Shown: positions 53,416-62,053 of the stretch, piece by piece | Numbering within the stretch: the first letter of the stretch is position 1 | How the letters are laid out: the number at the start of each line of letters is the position of its first letter | Made by a program: the position numbers and the translations under genes | Assembly (NCBI RefSeq): GCF_034720595.1 | Contig: NZ_JAYESJ010000001.1 | Coordinates: 2,630,001-2,694,000, forward strand | Reading direction: 5' to 3' | DNA: 64,000 nucleotides | DNA from: Rhizobium sp. CC-YZS058 | Lineage (GTDB): Bacteria > Pseudomonadota > Alphaproteobacteria > Rhizobiales > Rhizobiaceae | The notes under the pieces: generated by a model | The model's database searches: none | The model's input: only the letters and a program-made list of their open reading frames with translations | What the model was told of the DNA's origin: nothing

Positions 53416-54318
53416 ATGATCGACTATGCCGCGCTGCGTGTTCTGGCTGCCGTGATCGAGACCGGCAGTTTTGAGCGGGCGGCGGCGCGGCTGCATGTCA
53501 CGCCCTCGGCCGTCTCGCAGCGCGTGCGGCAGATGGAGGAGCGTCTGGGCGTCGTGCTGGTCGTTAGGGGAACGCCTTCGGTGGCGACGGAGGCGGGCGA
53601 CCGTCTCTGTCGCCATTTCGAGACCGTGTCGCTGCTCGAACAGGCCCTCTCGGGCAGCCTGCCGGCGCTCAGCGGCGGAGACAGGGGGCAAGCGGGCGTT
53701 ACCATTCCCCTGGCGGTCAATGCCGACAGTCTCGACAGCTGGTTCGTCGAGGCGCTGGCCCGCTTCTCCCGCGTCTCACGCCATCAGGTGCGAATTTCGG
53801 TAGACGACCAGGACCATACGGCCGAATGGCTGGAGCGCGGCCGCGTGCTGGCGGCTGTCAGCAGTCTTGAGACGACGGTGCCCGGCTGCAAGCGGCATGC
53901 GCTGGGGGCGCTGCGCTACCGCGCCACCGCCAGTCCGGAGCTCCTGACGCGCCTGGCACCGGAGGGGGTGACGGCCGAAAGCCTGTCGCGCCTGCCGGTG
54001 CTGGTCTTCGACCGGAAGGACGGGCTGCAGGCGGCCTGGATGCGCCAGGTCTTCGGAACCGTAATTCAGGCCCCCGCTTACTGGCTGCCGTCCACCCGCA
54101 GCTTTATCGAGGCGAGCCTCGCCGGCATCGGCTGGGGCATGAACCCGGAGCTCCTGGCCATGGAACACCTTGCAACCGGCCGCCTCGTCGAACTCATCCC
54201 CAACACCCCCCTCGACATCCCCCTCTCCTGGCAGACCACCCAACTCGCGACCGAACCGCTGAAGGCGCTGACAAAGGCCGTGATGGCGGTGGCGGGGGAG
54301 AGGCTGGTGAGAGGGTAA
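53416..54318 (+). CDS. ArgP/IciA-type LysR regulator
   Basis: 300 residues. Helix-turn-helix VIETGSFERAAARLHVTPSAVSQRVRQMEERLGV and a C-terminal domain in which PDAYWLPSTRSFIEASLAGIGWGMNPELL-like sequence matches ArgP/LysG. In E. coli ArgP senses arginine and lysine and activates argO, the exporter; the exporter is divergent here, 95 nt away. It is therefore likely to activate 52712-53320. Confidence 0.88.
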   Translation: MIDYAALRVLAAVIETGSFERAAARLHVTPSAVSQRVRQMEERLGVVLVVRGTPSVATEAGDRLCRHFETVSLLEQALSGSLPALSGGDRGQAGVTIPLAVNADSLDSWFVEALARFSRVSRHQVRISVDDQDHTAEWLERGRVLAAVSSLETTVPGCKRHALGALRYRATASPELLTRLAPEGVTAESLSRLPVLVFDRKDGLQAAWMRQVFGTVIQAPAYWLPSTRSFIEASLAGIGWGMNPELLAMEHLATGRLVELIPNTPLDIPLSWQTTQLATEPLKALTKAVMAVAGERLVRG

Positions 54319-54707
54319 AGGGGAGCGCCGCAGGAGCTCCCGCCTCAGGCTGAGGTTCGCTTCTTCGAAAAAAGGAGACGGTTCATCTGCACAGGACCGA
54401 CCGTGCTGTGAAGACCAAATTGCTGCCCGCGATCGGGCTGCGCTCCGGGCGCCGATTCGGGGCCCTGCACACTGGCGCGCCACGTCACAGGACGCAAGAA
54501 CCGCGATCTCTCTTTCACGCCTGAGGCGAGCGCATTTGTCGGTCTCGCGGTAGCTTTTGCCGGCGAACCTGTCTAAGACGCGCTCCATGGCAGGATCGTG
54601 CCCGCCAAAGAGACGCTGGGTGTCGAAATGAGATTGACCTTGGACCGTGCCTAGGCCGGAAGCGACCTCGAAGGGTCACGAAGAGATTATTGGAGCGAGC
54701 TGAGCGA
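54319..54707. other. intergenic stretch with two small hairpins
   Basis: About 390 bases between argP-like and gmd. A hairpin GGGAGC/GCTCCC (54321-54326 with 54336-54341) plus CCTCA/TGAGG just after the argP stop may terminate that gene. The rest holds no ORF that I trust; the gmd promoter should lie in the last 150 bases but is not recognisable. Confidence 0.45.
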
Positions 54708-55841
54708 ATGAGCAAAAAGGCTTTGATCACGGGCGTTACCGGCCAGGATGGATCCTATCTGGTCGAATTTCTCCTCTCGAAGGGATATGAGGTTCACGGC
54801 ATCAAACGCCGCTCCTCCCTGTTCAACACGCAACGCATCGACCACATCTTCCAGGACCCGCACGTGACCGATGCGAAACTGCATCTGCACTACGGCGACC
54901 TCAGCGATACGTCCAACCTCACGCGGATTCTCAACGAGGTTCAACCGGACGAGGTCTATAATCTTGGCGCGCAGTCGCATGTGGCCGTCAGCTTTGAAGC
55001 GCCGGAGTACACGGCGGATGTCGATGCGCTGGGGACGCTGAGATTGCTCGAAGCAATCCGGTTCCTGGGTTTGGAGAAACGCACCCGCTTTTATCAGGCG
55101 TCCACCTCGGAACTTTACGGCCTCGTCCAAGAGATTCCGCAGAGGGAGACGACCCCGTTCCATCCCCGCTCGCCCTATGCAGTCGCGAAGCTCTATGCCT
55201 ACTGGATCACGGTGAACTACCGGGAGGCCTACGGTCTCTATGCCTGCAACGGTATCCTCTTCAATCACGAGTCACCGCGGCGCGGGGAGACCTTCGTCAC
55301 GCGCAAGATCACGCGCGGCCTTACAAATATCGCTCAAGGGCTCGAAGACTGCCTGTACATGGGCAATCTGGATGCGCTGCGCGACTGGGGTCACGCAAAG
55401 GATTATGTCCGCATGCAATGGATGATGCTCCAGCAGGATCGGCCGGAAGACTACGTGATCGCGACAGGCGTTCAATACTCGGTACGTGACTTTATTCGCT
55501 GGTCGGCCGAGGAGCTGGGTGTCACGCTTGAATTCCGCAATCAGGGCGTCGAGGAACATGCGGTCGTCGCCGCAATCTCCGGCGACAAGGCCCCCGCGCT
55601 GTCGCCGGGTGACGTGATCGTTCGCGTCGATTCGCGCTACTTCAGGCCTGCGGAGGTCGAAACCCTCCTCGGCGATCCAACCAAGGCCCGGGAACAGCTC
55701 GGCTGGGTGCCGGAGATCACAGCGCAGGAGATGTGCATCGAAATGGTGCAGGAAGACCTCAAGGTCGCCCAGCGGCAGGCGTTCCTGAGGGCGCACGGCC
55801 ACGATGTGGTGGTCTCCGTCGAGCAGCATGGTGGTCGCTGA
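54708..55841 (+). CDS. gmd: GDP-mannose 4,6-dehydratase
   Basis: 377 residues. Converts GDP-mannose to GDP-4-keto-6-deoxymannose. Rossmann NADP loop [11 protein letters not shown] (residues 8-18), catalytic Thr133, Glu135, Tyr157 and Lys161, exactly the E. coli Gmd numbers ([16 protein letters not shown]). The last 150 residues carry the normal substrate lid ([26 protein letters not shown]). ATG 54708 is only weakly marked by a ribosome site. It is the first gene of gmd-fcl-colD and ends one base inside the next start. Confidence 0.95.
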   Translation: MSKKALITGVTGQDGSYLVEFLLSKGYEVHGIKRRSSLFNTQRIDHIFQDPHVTDAKLHLHYGDLSDTSNLTRILNEVQPDEVYNLGAQSHVAVSFEAPEYTADVDALGTLRLLEAIRFLGLEKRTRFYQASTSELYGLVQEIPQRETTPFHPRSPYAVAKLYAYWITVNYREAYGLYACNGILFNHESPRRGETFVTRKITRGLTNIAQGLEDCLYMGNLDALRDWGHAKDYVRMQWMMLQQDRPEDYVIATGVQYSVRDFIRWSAEELGVTLEFRNQGVEEHAVVAAISGDKAPALSPGDVIVRVDSRYFRPAEVETLLGDPTKAREQLGWVPEITAQEMCIEMVQEDLKVAQRQAFLRAHGHDVVVSVEQHGGR

Positions 55842-56782
55842 TGAAGGTCTGGCTCACCGGCGGATCCGGCATGGTGGGGCGAAACGTGCAAGAGCGCGTC
55901 GCCCGCCAGGACGGCGCAGCAGCCGGCCTCGTCCTTCTTGCCCCGCGCCACTCTGAAGTCGACCTGCTCGATGCCTCGGCGATCGATGCATTTCTCGAGC
56001 GCGAACGCCCCGACGCCGTCATTCACGCGGCAGGCACGGTCGGAGGGATCCAGGCAAACATCGCGTCCCCGGTTCGCTTCCTCCAAGAAAACATTCTGAT
56101 GGGGACGAATGTCGTGATGGGCGCGCGCCGCGCCGGCATCACCCGGCTCATCAATTTGTCGAGTTCCTGCGTCTATCCTCGCAATGGCCAGAACCCGCTT
56201 CGCGAGGACATGATCCTGACCGGCGAGCTGGAGCCGACGAATGAAGGCTATGCGATTGCCAAGATCGCGACCGCCCGTCTTTGCGACTACATCAGTCGGG
56301 AAGACCCCTCCTTCCTCTACAAGACACTGATCCCCTGCAACCTCTACGGTCGACACGATAAGTTTGATCCGGTCCACTCCCATATGATCCCCGCCGTGAT
56401 TGCGAAGATCGCCAAGGCGAAGGACGAGGGCGCGCAGGAGGTGGAGATCTGGGGCGACGGCCAGTCGCGCCGGGAATTCATGTATGCCGGCGACGTCGCC
56501 GACTTCATCGTCGAGGCTCTCGCCCGCATCGAAGCGCTGCCGGCCTATATGAATGTCGGACTCGGCTATGATTACACGATCAACGAGTACTACCAGGCTG
56601 TCGCGCACGTCCTCGGCTATGACGGCGCGTTCCGCCATGACCTGACGAAACCGACCGGCATGAGACAGAAACTCGTCTCGACGGAGACATTGAAGGCCTT
56701 CGGATGGTCCGCCCCGACATCGCTTGAGGAGGGCCTGCGCAAAACTCTCGACTTTTATCGAAATGGACAGAGCCATGATTGA
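55841..56782 (+). CDS. fcl: GDP-L-fucose/colitose synthase (epimerase-reductase)
   Basis: 313 residues, short-chain dehydrogenase fold. NADP loop TGGSGMVGR (residues 6-14), catalytic Ser108, Cys110 (SSSCVYP), Tyr137-x3-Lys141 (YAIAK) and the acid His181 (VHSHMIP) fit the Fcl mechanism: 3,5-epimerisation and 4-reduction. ColC, which finishes GDP-colitose, has the same set; the following ColD gene points to that product, but GDP-L-fucose is not excluded. It overlaps gmd by one base and the next gene by 8 nt. Confidence 0.92.
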   Translation: MKVWLTGGSGMVGRNVQERVARQDGAAAGLVLLAPRHSEVDLLDASAIDAFLERERPDAVIHAAGTVGGIQANIASPVRFLQENILMGTNVVMGARRAGITRLINLSSSCVYPRNGQNPLREDMILTGELEPTNEGYAIAKIATARLCDYISREDPSFLYKTLIPCNLYGRHDKFDPVHSHMIPAVIAKIAKAKDEGAQEVEIWGDGQSRREFMYAGDVADFIVEALARIEALPAYMNVGLGYDYTINEYYQAVAHVLGYDGAFRHDLTKPTGMRQKLVSTETLKAFGWSAPTSLEEGLRKTLDFYRNGQSHD

Positions 56783-57938
56783 CCTTAAGCTAGCCACAGA
56801 CAGCTGGGATGAGAAGGAATACGCTGCCATCCAGCGCGTCATCGAGTCCGGCATGTTTTCCATGGGCCGCGAAGTCGAGGCCTATGAACGTCAGTTTGCC
56901 GATTTCTTCGGTTCGAAGCATGCCGTCATGGTGTCGTCCGGCTCCACGGCGAACCTGCTCATGGTGGCTGCATTGTTCTTCACGAAGTCGCCGCGGCTGC
57001 AGCGCGGCGATGAAGTCATCGTGCCGGCCGTATCCTGGTCCACCACCTACTTCCCGCTGCAGCAATATGGCTTGAAGCTTGTCTTCGTCGATATCGATCC
57101 CGCGACGCTCAATCTCGACCTTGCCAAGCTGGAGGGAGCGATCACTGACAAGACACGCGCGATTTGCCTGGTCAACCTGCTGGGCAACCCGAATGATTTT
57201 GCGCAGATCAAGCGCATCATTGGGCAGCGGGATATCACCCTGATCGAAGACAACTGCGAATCGATGGGCGCGACGTTCGAAGGCCGGCAGGCCGGCACCT
57301 TCGGTATTATGGGAACCTTCAGCTCGTTCTATTCCCACCATATCGCGACAATGGAAGGCGGATGTGTCGTCACGGACGACGAGGAACTCTACCATGTTCT
57401 TCTTTCGCTGCGCGCCCATGGCTGGACCCGGAACCTCCCGAAGCACAACCACGTCACCGGTGTGAAGAGCGACGATCCATTCGAGGAATCGTTCCGCTTC
57501 GTCCTTCCCGGTTACAATGTGCGCCCGTTGGAGATGAGCGGCGCCATCGGCCGCGAGCAGTTGCGCAAGCTCCCCGACTTCATTCGCGTTCGGCGCGAAA
57601 ATGGAAAGGTGTTTCAGGATCTCTTCGGCAATCATCCCTATCTGATGATCCAAGAAGAGGTTGGAGCAAGCAGCTGGTTCGGCTTTGCGATGACCTTGCG
57701 TCCTGGTGCGGAACTCACCCGTAAGCAGCTGCTCGACCGGCTCCGGGCCGAGAATGTCGACGTGCGTCCGATCGTCGCCGGAAACTTCGTCAAGAACGAG
57801 GTGATCCGCTTCTTCGACTACCGTGTCGCAGGCGACCTGGCCGGTGCCGAACGGATCGACACGCACGGGTTCTTTATCGGCAATCATCAGGTCCCCGTCG
57901 GTGACAAACTGAAGGCCGTCCGAGCGATCCTCGATTAG
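56775..57938 (+). CDS. colD: ColD-like PLP enzyme (GDP-4-keto-6-deoxymannose 3-dehydratase)
   Basis: 387 residues, aminotransferase fold of the DegT/DnrJ/EryC1 type. At the site where these enzymes hold PLP by Lys, this protein has His188 in FSSFYSHHIATMEGG. The E. coli O55 ColD enzyme, 388 residues, uses His188 for the same role and removes the C3 hydroxyl. PLP contacts Asp159-Asn160 region (IEDNCESMGATFEG) and Ser/Thr phosphate holders (SSGSTANLL, STTYFPL) are present. So it should dehydrate GDP-4-keto-6-deoxymannose, a step to GDP-colitose, not transfer an amino group. The start overlaps fcl by 8 nt; ATG 56763 is an alternative. Ordinary perosamine-type transaminase is the rejected alternative because it needs Lys. 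Confidence 0.86.
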   Translation: MIDLKLATDSWDEKEYAAIQRVIESGMFSMGREVEAYERQFADFFGSKHAVMVSSGSTANLLMVAALFFTKSPRLQRGDEVIVPAVSWSTTYFPLQQYGLKLVFVDIDPATLNLDLAKLEGAITDKTRAICLVNLLGNPNDFAQIKRIIGQRDITLIEDNCESMGATFEGRQAGTFGIMGTFSSFYSHHIATMEGGCVVTDDEELYHVLLSLRAHGWTRNLPKHNHVTGVKSDDPFEESFRFVLPGYNVRPLEMSGAIGREQLRKLPDFIRVRRENGKVFQDLFGNHPYLMIQEEVGASSWFGFAMTLRPGAELTRKQLLDRLRAENVDVRPIVAGNFVKNEVIRFFDYRVAGDLAGAERIDTHGFFIGNHQVPVGDKLKAVRAILD

Positions 57939-58353
57939 CGCATCGTCGGTGATCACGAGCTTCCCACAGGTGCGTTCTGCTTCTGTGCCTGCCGCTCGGT
58001 CGACCGCCGCAGCATGCATGCTTTGGCAAGAGCGCTGCGGCAGGCAGGTTCCAAGACCGTGATTCTTTGGGCCCAGCCCTGTCTCGTGACGCAGCCTTCG
58101 GGGCTGCGTCACAACTGAGGCGGGGAGATCGCGGATAGAAGCAGCGTCGAAGGGCTTCAGCGTTAGGCGCCGCTCAAGAAGCCGCAGGCTTGTGCAAGGT
58201 CGTCTCAAGAGACCGAAGAGACTGGGATAACAGCAGAGACTGAAATTCGGTTCTTTTCTTCCCCGCGCCGTTGCGCTACTCCTTCGCAGGCAAGCATGCT
58301 GTCGAGAAGCAGTCGTAAAAGACGTTCGTACTAGCCGACTGACGACAAGGTGA
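57939..58353. other. intergenic stretch with two inverted repeats
   Basis: About 415 bases between colD and the discoidin protein gene. Inverted repeat arms TGCCTGCCGC (57986-57995) and GCGGCAGGCA (58037-58046) and a strong hairpin at 58086-58112 (separate entry) are present. No gene is visible. The promoter of 58354 must be near the end. Confidence 0.5.
58086..58112 (+). terminator. 11-bp hairpin after colD
   Basis: GTGACGCAGCC pairs perfectly with GGCTGCGTCAC around a TTCGG loop (UUCG-like, very stable). No T-run follows, so Rho-independent function is doubtful, but the place, 150 nt behind colD, fits an operon end. Confidence 0.5.
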
Positions 58354-59838
58354 GTGACGAGTAGCCGCGCGACGGATCGCGCAATCATCCATCGAGTGAG
58401 CGAGGACACTTTGAGCGTCTATCCCTTGTCCTTCCCCGACCTGAACCTCACCAATATAGCGCCGATTGGAACAGCCGAGCAAAGCTCTCTATCAGTCTGG
58501 TCGAGCGCGCTGGGCGCAAACGGTGTTCTTCGAGATCAATGCCCAGAGGACTTCGGCTTCCACACGGATGAGGAGGATCAGCCGTGGTGGATCGTGGATC
58601 TGCACCGGCCCTTCCCTCTCGAAGCCATTGTGCTGCACAACCGCCGAAACGGTTTTACGGACAAGGCAAAGACCATCACTGTCAGCACCTCGCTCGACAA
58701 GACAGAGTGGACCACGATTCATGCCGGGCTCAGCTTCTTCGGACCGGGCAACGGCGCCCCGCCCCTTGCCCTCCCTCTTCGCGGTCAGATCTGGGCACGT
58801 TTCGTCAAGCTCCAGCTGACGGAGCGGAATTATTTTCATCTTTCCCAGGTTGAGATCTTTGTCGAAACCGCGCGGTTCCGCGTGGCCGAGATTGCCGATC
58901 AACTCGGTGTGTCTTTACCGATGACGCATCAGCCCGGCTCCGTCTATCCGGAAAATTACGAAATCCTTCTGCCAGAAAGCCGCTTCGCCTTTGCGCGGCT
59001 GATCGGCCTCAACGTGAACCAGAACGGCGCATTCGGAAATTGTGTCACGCAATATGCCAATGCGATCGAGCTCGCGCGCAGAGCCGGTCTACCCTATGTA
59101 CAGGTGGCTGCCGGGGGGCTTGTGCAACTCGACGCTCCGCTTGCGGTCGATGGCATCACGCTCTTGCCCTCCGATCATCCACGACCTGCGAACGGCGCGT
59201 TCCTGAAGGGCTACTTCTTTCATACCGAGCCAGCCGGCAACCGCACCAATGAGAGCTATCACGCCGTTATCAGCCAGGCCGTCCGAAAAATCTTCCCCGC
59301 AATTGTCTCGGACACAAAGCCACCCCGGGAACTTTGTATTCACATTCGATCCGGCGACATCTTCTCGACATGGGTTCATGCGGACTACGTCCAACCGCCC
59401 CTCGCCTTCTACAAGCTGGTGATCGAAACGCTTCGCAGCGAGAACGCGATCTCCTCGGTCAAGCTCGTGTTCGAAGACCGCAGAAATCCTGTGATCGACC
59501 CGCTAGAGGCCTTCCTGGTCGAGAATAGTATCTCCTACACATGTCAGAGCGGCAGCGTCGTAGAAGACATCAGTGCCATCGCCAACTCGCGCTACATGGC
59601 CTTCGGATACGGCACCTTCGGCCCTGCCGTCTGTCACTTTTCCGAGGAGATCGATACAGTCTTCAATTTCGTTCCGGAAGGCGGCCAGCGCTTTCCTCGC
59701 ATCCCGAACATCCGCCGAATTATCGACGTCGTCGATGGGTCAGGGGATTATATTCGGGTTGGAGCTTGGCAGAACAGCGAGAACCAACGCGCATTGATGG
59801 TCGACCACCCGACCGACAAGTTGAATATGCTTATTTAG
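58354..59838 (+). CDS. F5/8-type C (discoidin) domain fused to fucosyltransferase-like domain
   Basis: About 494 residues. Residues 35-175 look like a discoidin fold (QPWWIVDLHRPFPLEAIVLHNRRNG ... RFVKLQLTERNYFHLSQVEIFVE), a carbohydrate- or lipid-binding module. Residues 215-470 form a GT domain with IHIRSGDIF (about 329-337), the fucosyltransferase HxRxGD motif, as in the gene at 49237. No signal peptide is seen, so the discoidin domain acts inside the cell. The start is open: GTG 58354, GTG 58396 or TTG 58411 all possible. It is probably an acceptor-binding transferase of the surface polysaccharide. Confidence 0.72.
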   Translation: MTSSRATDRAIIHRVSEDTLSVYPLSFPDLNLTNIAPIGTAEQSSLSVWSSALGANGVLRDQCPEDFGFHTDEEDQPWWIVDLHRPFPLEAIVLHNRRNGFTDKAKTITVSTSLDKTEWTTIHAGLSFFGPGNGAPPLALPLRGQIWARFVKLQLTERNYFHLSQVEIFVETARFRVAEIADQLGVSLPMTHQPGSVYPENYEILLPESRFAFARLIGLNVNQNGAFGNCVTQYANAIELARRAGLPYVQVAAGGLVQLDAPLAVDGITLLPSDHPRPANGAFLKGYFFHTEPAGNRTNESYHAVISQAVRKIFPAIVSDTKPPRELCIHIRSGDIFSTWVHADYVQPPLAFYKLVIETLRSENAISSVKLVFEDRRNPVIDPLEAFLVENSISYTCQSGSVVEDISAIANSRYMAFGYGTFGPAVCHFSEEIDTVFNFVPEGGQRFPRIPNIRRIIDVVDGSGDYIRVGAWQNSENQRALMVDHPTDKLNMLI

Positions 59839-60049
59839 CATAACAACAACAGTCTTGATGCACTGCACAATCATTTGCCGAAGAGGCAAATCATGCTATT
59901 TGCGGCCAGCATTGAACTCGAGGCGAGCTCTGAAGCAGCTGAGTCCCGTCTGAACTCCCACAAGCGAAGCATGTCTTGTCGTACCTGAATCCGCTAGGCT
60001 CCGCCGCGTTTTTTTGGCGACTGCAGCGCATGCTGCCGAGAGAAAAACC

Positions 60050-62053
60050 ATGATCTTTGATAGCATTTTCGCGAGATTCAACCTCATTTCAGAGAAGAAG
60101 AGTCAGGCGACTAAGCTGGTTGAGCGCGCTGATCATGCAAATCGTGCTAGAAACTGGGGTCAGGCAGCAAAATATTACGAGAAGGCACTAGCGATCCTTG
60201 CCGATAACGACGGGCTGTGGGTGCAATACGGACACAGCCTTAAGGAACAGGGAAAACTTGAGCAGGCAGAGAAGGCCTACCGTACGGCTATTGGGCTCAA
60301 CGGACAAAACGCCGACACCCATCTTCAGCTTGGCCACCTCCTTAAATTGCGGGAGGATTTCAGCGGTGCGGCTAAGTCATATGAGGATGCACTGCGCATC
60401 GACCCCAACTTCAGCTTCGCGCGCGACGAACTGAATAATCCGGGGCTTCATATCGCAGTTGCGAAGACCAAGCCACGTGATGAAACGGTTAAAATTCTTC
60501 TACCCTACTTCGACGAGGCATATTATCTCGAGCGAAATCCAGACGTCGCACAGTCAAAAGTGGATCCCCTCGCGCATTTTTGCAACGATGGCTGGAAGGA
60601 ACACCGTAATCCGACAGGTTGGTTCGACACGGCCTTCTACCTCAGGACGAACGGCGACGTCCGGTCATCCGGCATCAATCCGTTTCTCCATTATGTCTTA
60701 TATGGAAAGGAGGAGGGCCGCAATACAAAAGAAACATCTGATGAACGGCTGGGTCTTCTGGCGTCTCTTCGCGACGTTTCTCGGCCGGCCCCTCCGGTTT
60801 TTTCAGGCGTACACGGCAGCGATGCCGCGCTGACTGCTGCAGTTTCCGATGCCATCTCGGCGCATCCGCGCGGCTTGGTCGTTTCCGTTAGTCATTCCTG
60901 TTATATTGAGGTCGTTGCCGGCACAGAGCTCGTCGTAGGCAAGGAACAGCTGAAGTTCAACGACGCGAAATATGCCTACATACACCTCTCCCCAGCGTCC
61001 TTCTCTGATTTCGTGTTCGAGACAGAGCCCGAAGACACGCACTGCAAAGTCGTCGTCGATGGTGTGCTCATCGGCGTTTACACAGTCGCGTCGGTGATCG
61101 AGGTTCTTGGCCGACAGACATCGTCTCCGACGCCTCGGATCTTCGCTATCCACTCCGTGCTCGGCCACAGCCTGGAAGCGCTCTATTCACTGCATGATCA
61201 CTTCAAGCCGACGAAATCCTACTTCTGGCTGCATGATTATGCGAGCCTGTGCACCGGCTACAACCTTTTGAGAAATCAGATCGACTATTGCGGGGCACCA
61301 CCGCTCGACTCCGTGGCTTGCTCTCTGTGCATTTTCGGCCAGGAAAGGCATCGGCGGGTCAAGCAGATGAAGGCGCTGTTTGACCGCATCAGCTTCCACG
61401 TCTTGTCCCCGTCGCAGATCGCGCTCGACATTTGGCTGAAATCGTTCGACGGCGTCTGGTCGGAGGCATCCGTTGTTCCTCACGGAACCCTTGTCGAGAA
61501 CAAGGCACAGAACGTCCCGGCGAGTGACAAGAAGATCGTGAAGGTTGCTTTCGTAGGCTATCCCGTCGAACATAAGGGTTGGCGAACCTTCAAGGCGATC
61601 GTAGGCTCCAATCGTTTTGACGATCGCTACGAGTTTATCCACTTCGTCAGCGAAAAATTCAAACACGATCCCGATAGAGATATCCGGCGCGTTCACACCG
61701 AGATTTCCGCGCTTTCCGAGCGATCGGTCATCGACCTCTTGCGTGAACACGATATCGACGTCGTGGTCATTCCATCAGGATGGCCTGAGACATTCTCCTT
61801 CGTCACCTTCGAGTCGATCGCCGCTGGCTGTCTTGTTCTCACCGTCAAGGACAGCGGAAACGTGGCCGCAACGGTGCGCGGACTGAACAAGGGTGAGGTG
61901 TTCGAAACCTCAGCGGCGCTTGAATCCTTCTTCCAAGGCACAGGCGTTGAAGAGCTTCTCGAGAAGCGAAGCCCGTCAAAGCAGCGGTTCGACTTCCTGT
62001 TCACCGGCACCACGTCCGAAGCAGTCAATGCCCTTGGGAAATTCAATGCCTAA
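60050..62053 (+). CDS. TPR-containing glycosyltransferase
   Basis: 667 residues. Three TPR units (about 27-130: ARNWGQAAKYYEKALAIL, YGHSLKEQGKLEQAEKAYRTAI, GHLLKLREDFSGAAKSYEDAL) precede two copies of a module (FDEAYYLERNPDVAQ... and FDTAFYLRTNGDVRS..., about 160-225) seen in WsaF-like glycosyltransferases. The C-terminal third has a GT-B donor motif EHKGWRTFKAI and PSGWPETFSFVTFESIAAGC (about 560-600) with the E-x7-E-like spacing. Its stop overlaps the next start by 8 nt. Cytoplasmic; sugar unknown. ATG 60050 begins MIFDSIF. Confidence 0.82.
   Translation: MIFDSIFARFNLISEKKSQATKLVERADHANRARNWGQAAKYYEKALAILADNDGLWVQYGHSLKEQGKLEQAEKAYRTAIGLNGQNADTHLQLGHLLKLREDFSGAAKSYEDALRIDPNFSFARDELNNPGLHIAVAKTKPRDETVKILLPYFDEAYYLERNPDVAQSKVDPLAHFCNDGWKEHRNPTGWFDTAFYLRTNGDVRSSGINPFLHYVLYGKEEGRNTKETSDERLGLLASLRDVSRPAPPVFSGVHGSDAALTAAVSDAISAHPRGLVVSVSHSCYIEVVAGTELVVGKEQLKFNDAKYAYIHLSPASFSDFVFETEPEDTHCKVVVDGVLIGVYTVASVIEVLGRQTSSPTPRIFAIHSVLGHSLEALYSLHDHFKPTKSYFWLHDYASLCTGYNLLRNQIDYCGAPPLDSVACSLCIFGQERHRRVKQMKALFDRISFHVLSPSQIALDIWLKSFDGVWSEASVVPHGTLVENKAQNVPASDKKIVKVAFVGYPVEHKGWRTFKAIVGSNRFDDRYEFIHFVSEKFKHDPDRDIRRVHTEISALSERSVIDLLREHDIDVVVIPSGWPETFSFVTFESIAAGCLVLTVKDSGNVAATVRGLNKGEVFETSAALESFFQGTGVEELLEKRSPSKQRFDFLFTGTTSEAVNALGKFNA

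Noticed and set aside
56790..58409. Minus-strand frame of 539 codons
   Set aside because: Antisense to the ColD-like gene; no motifs.
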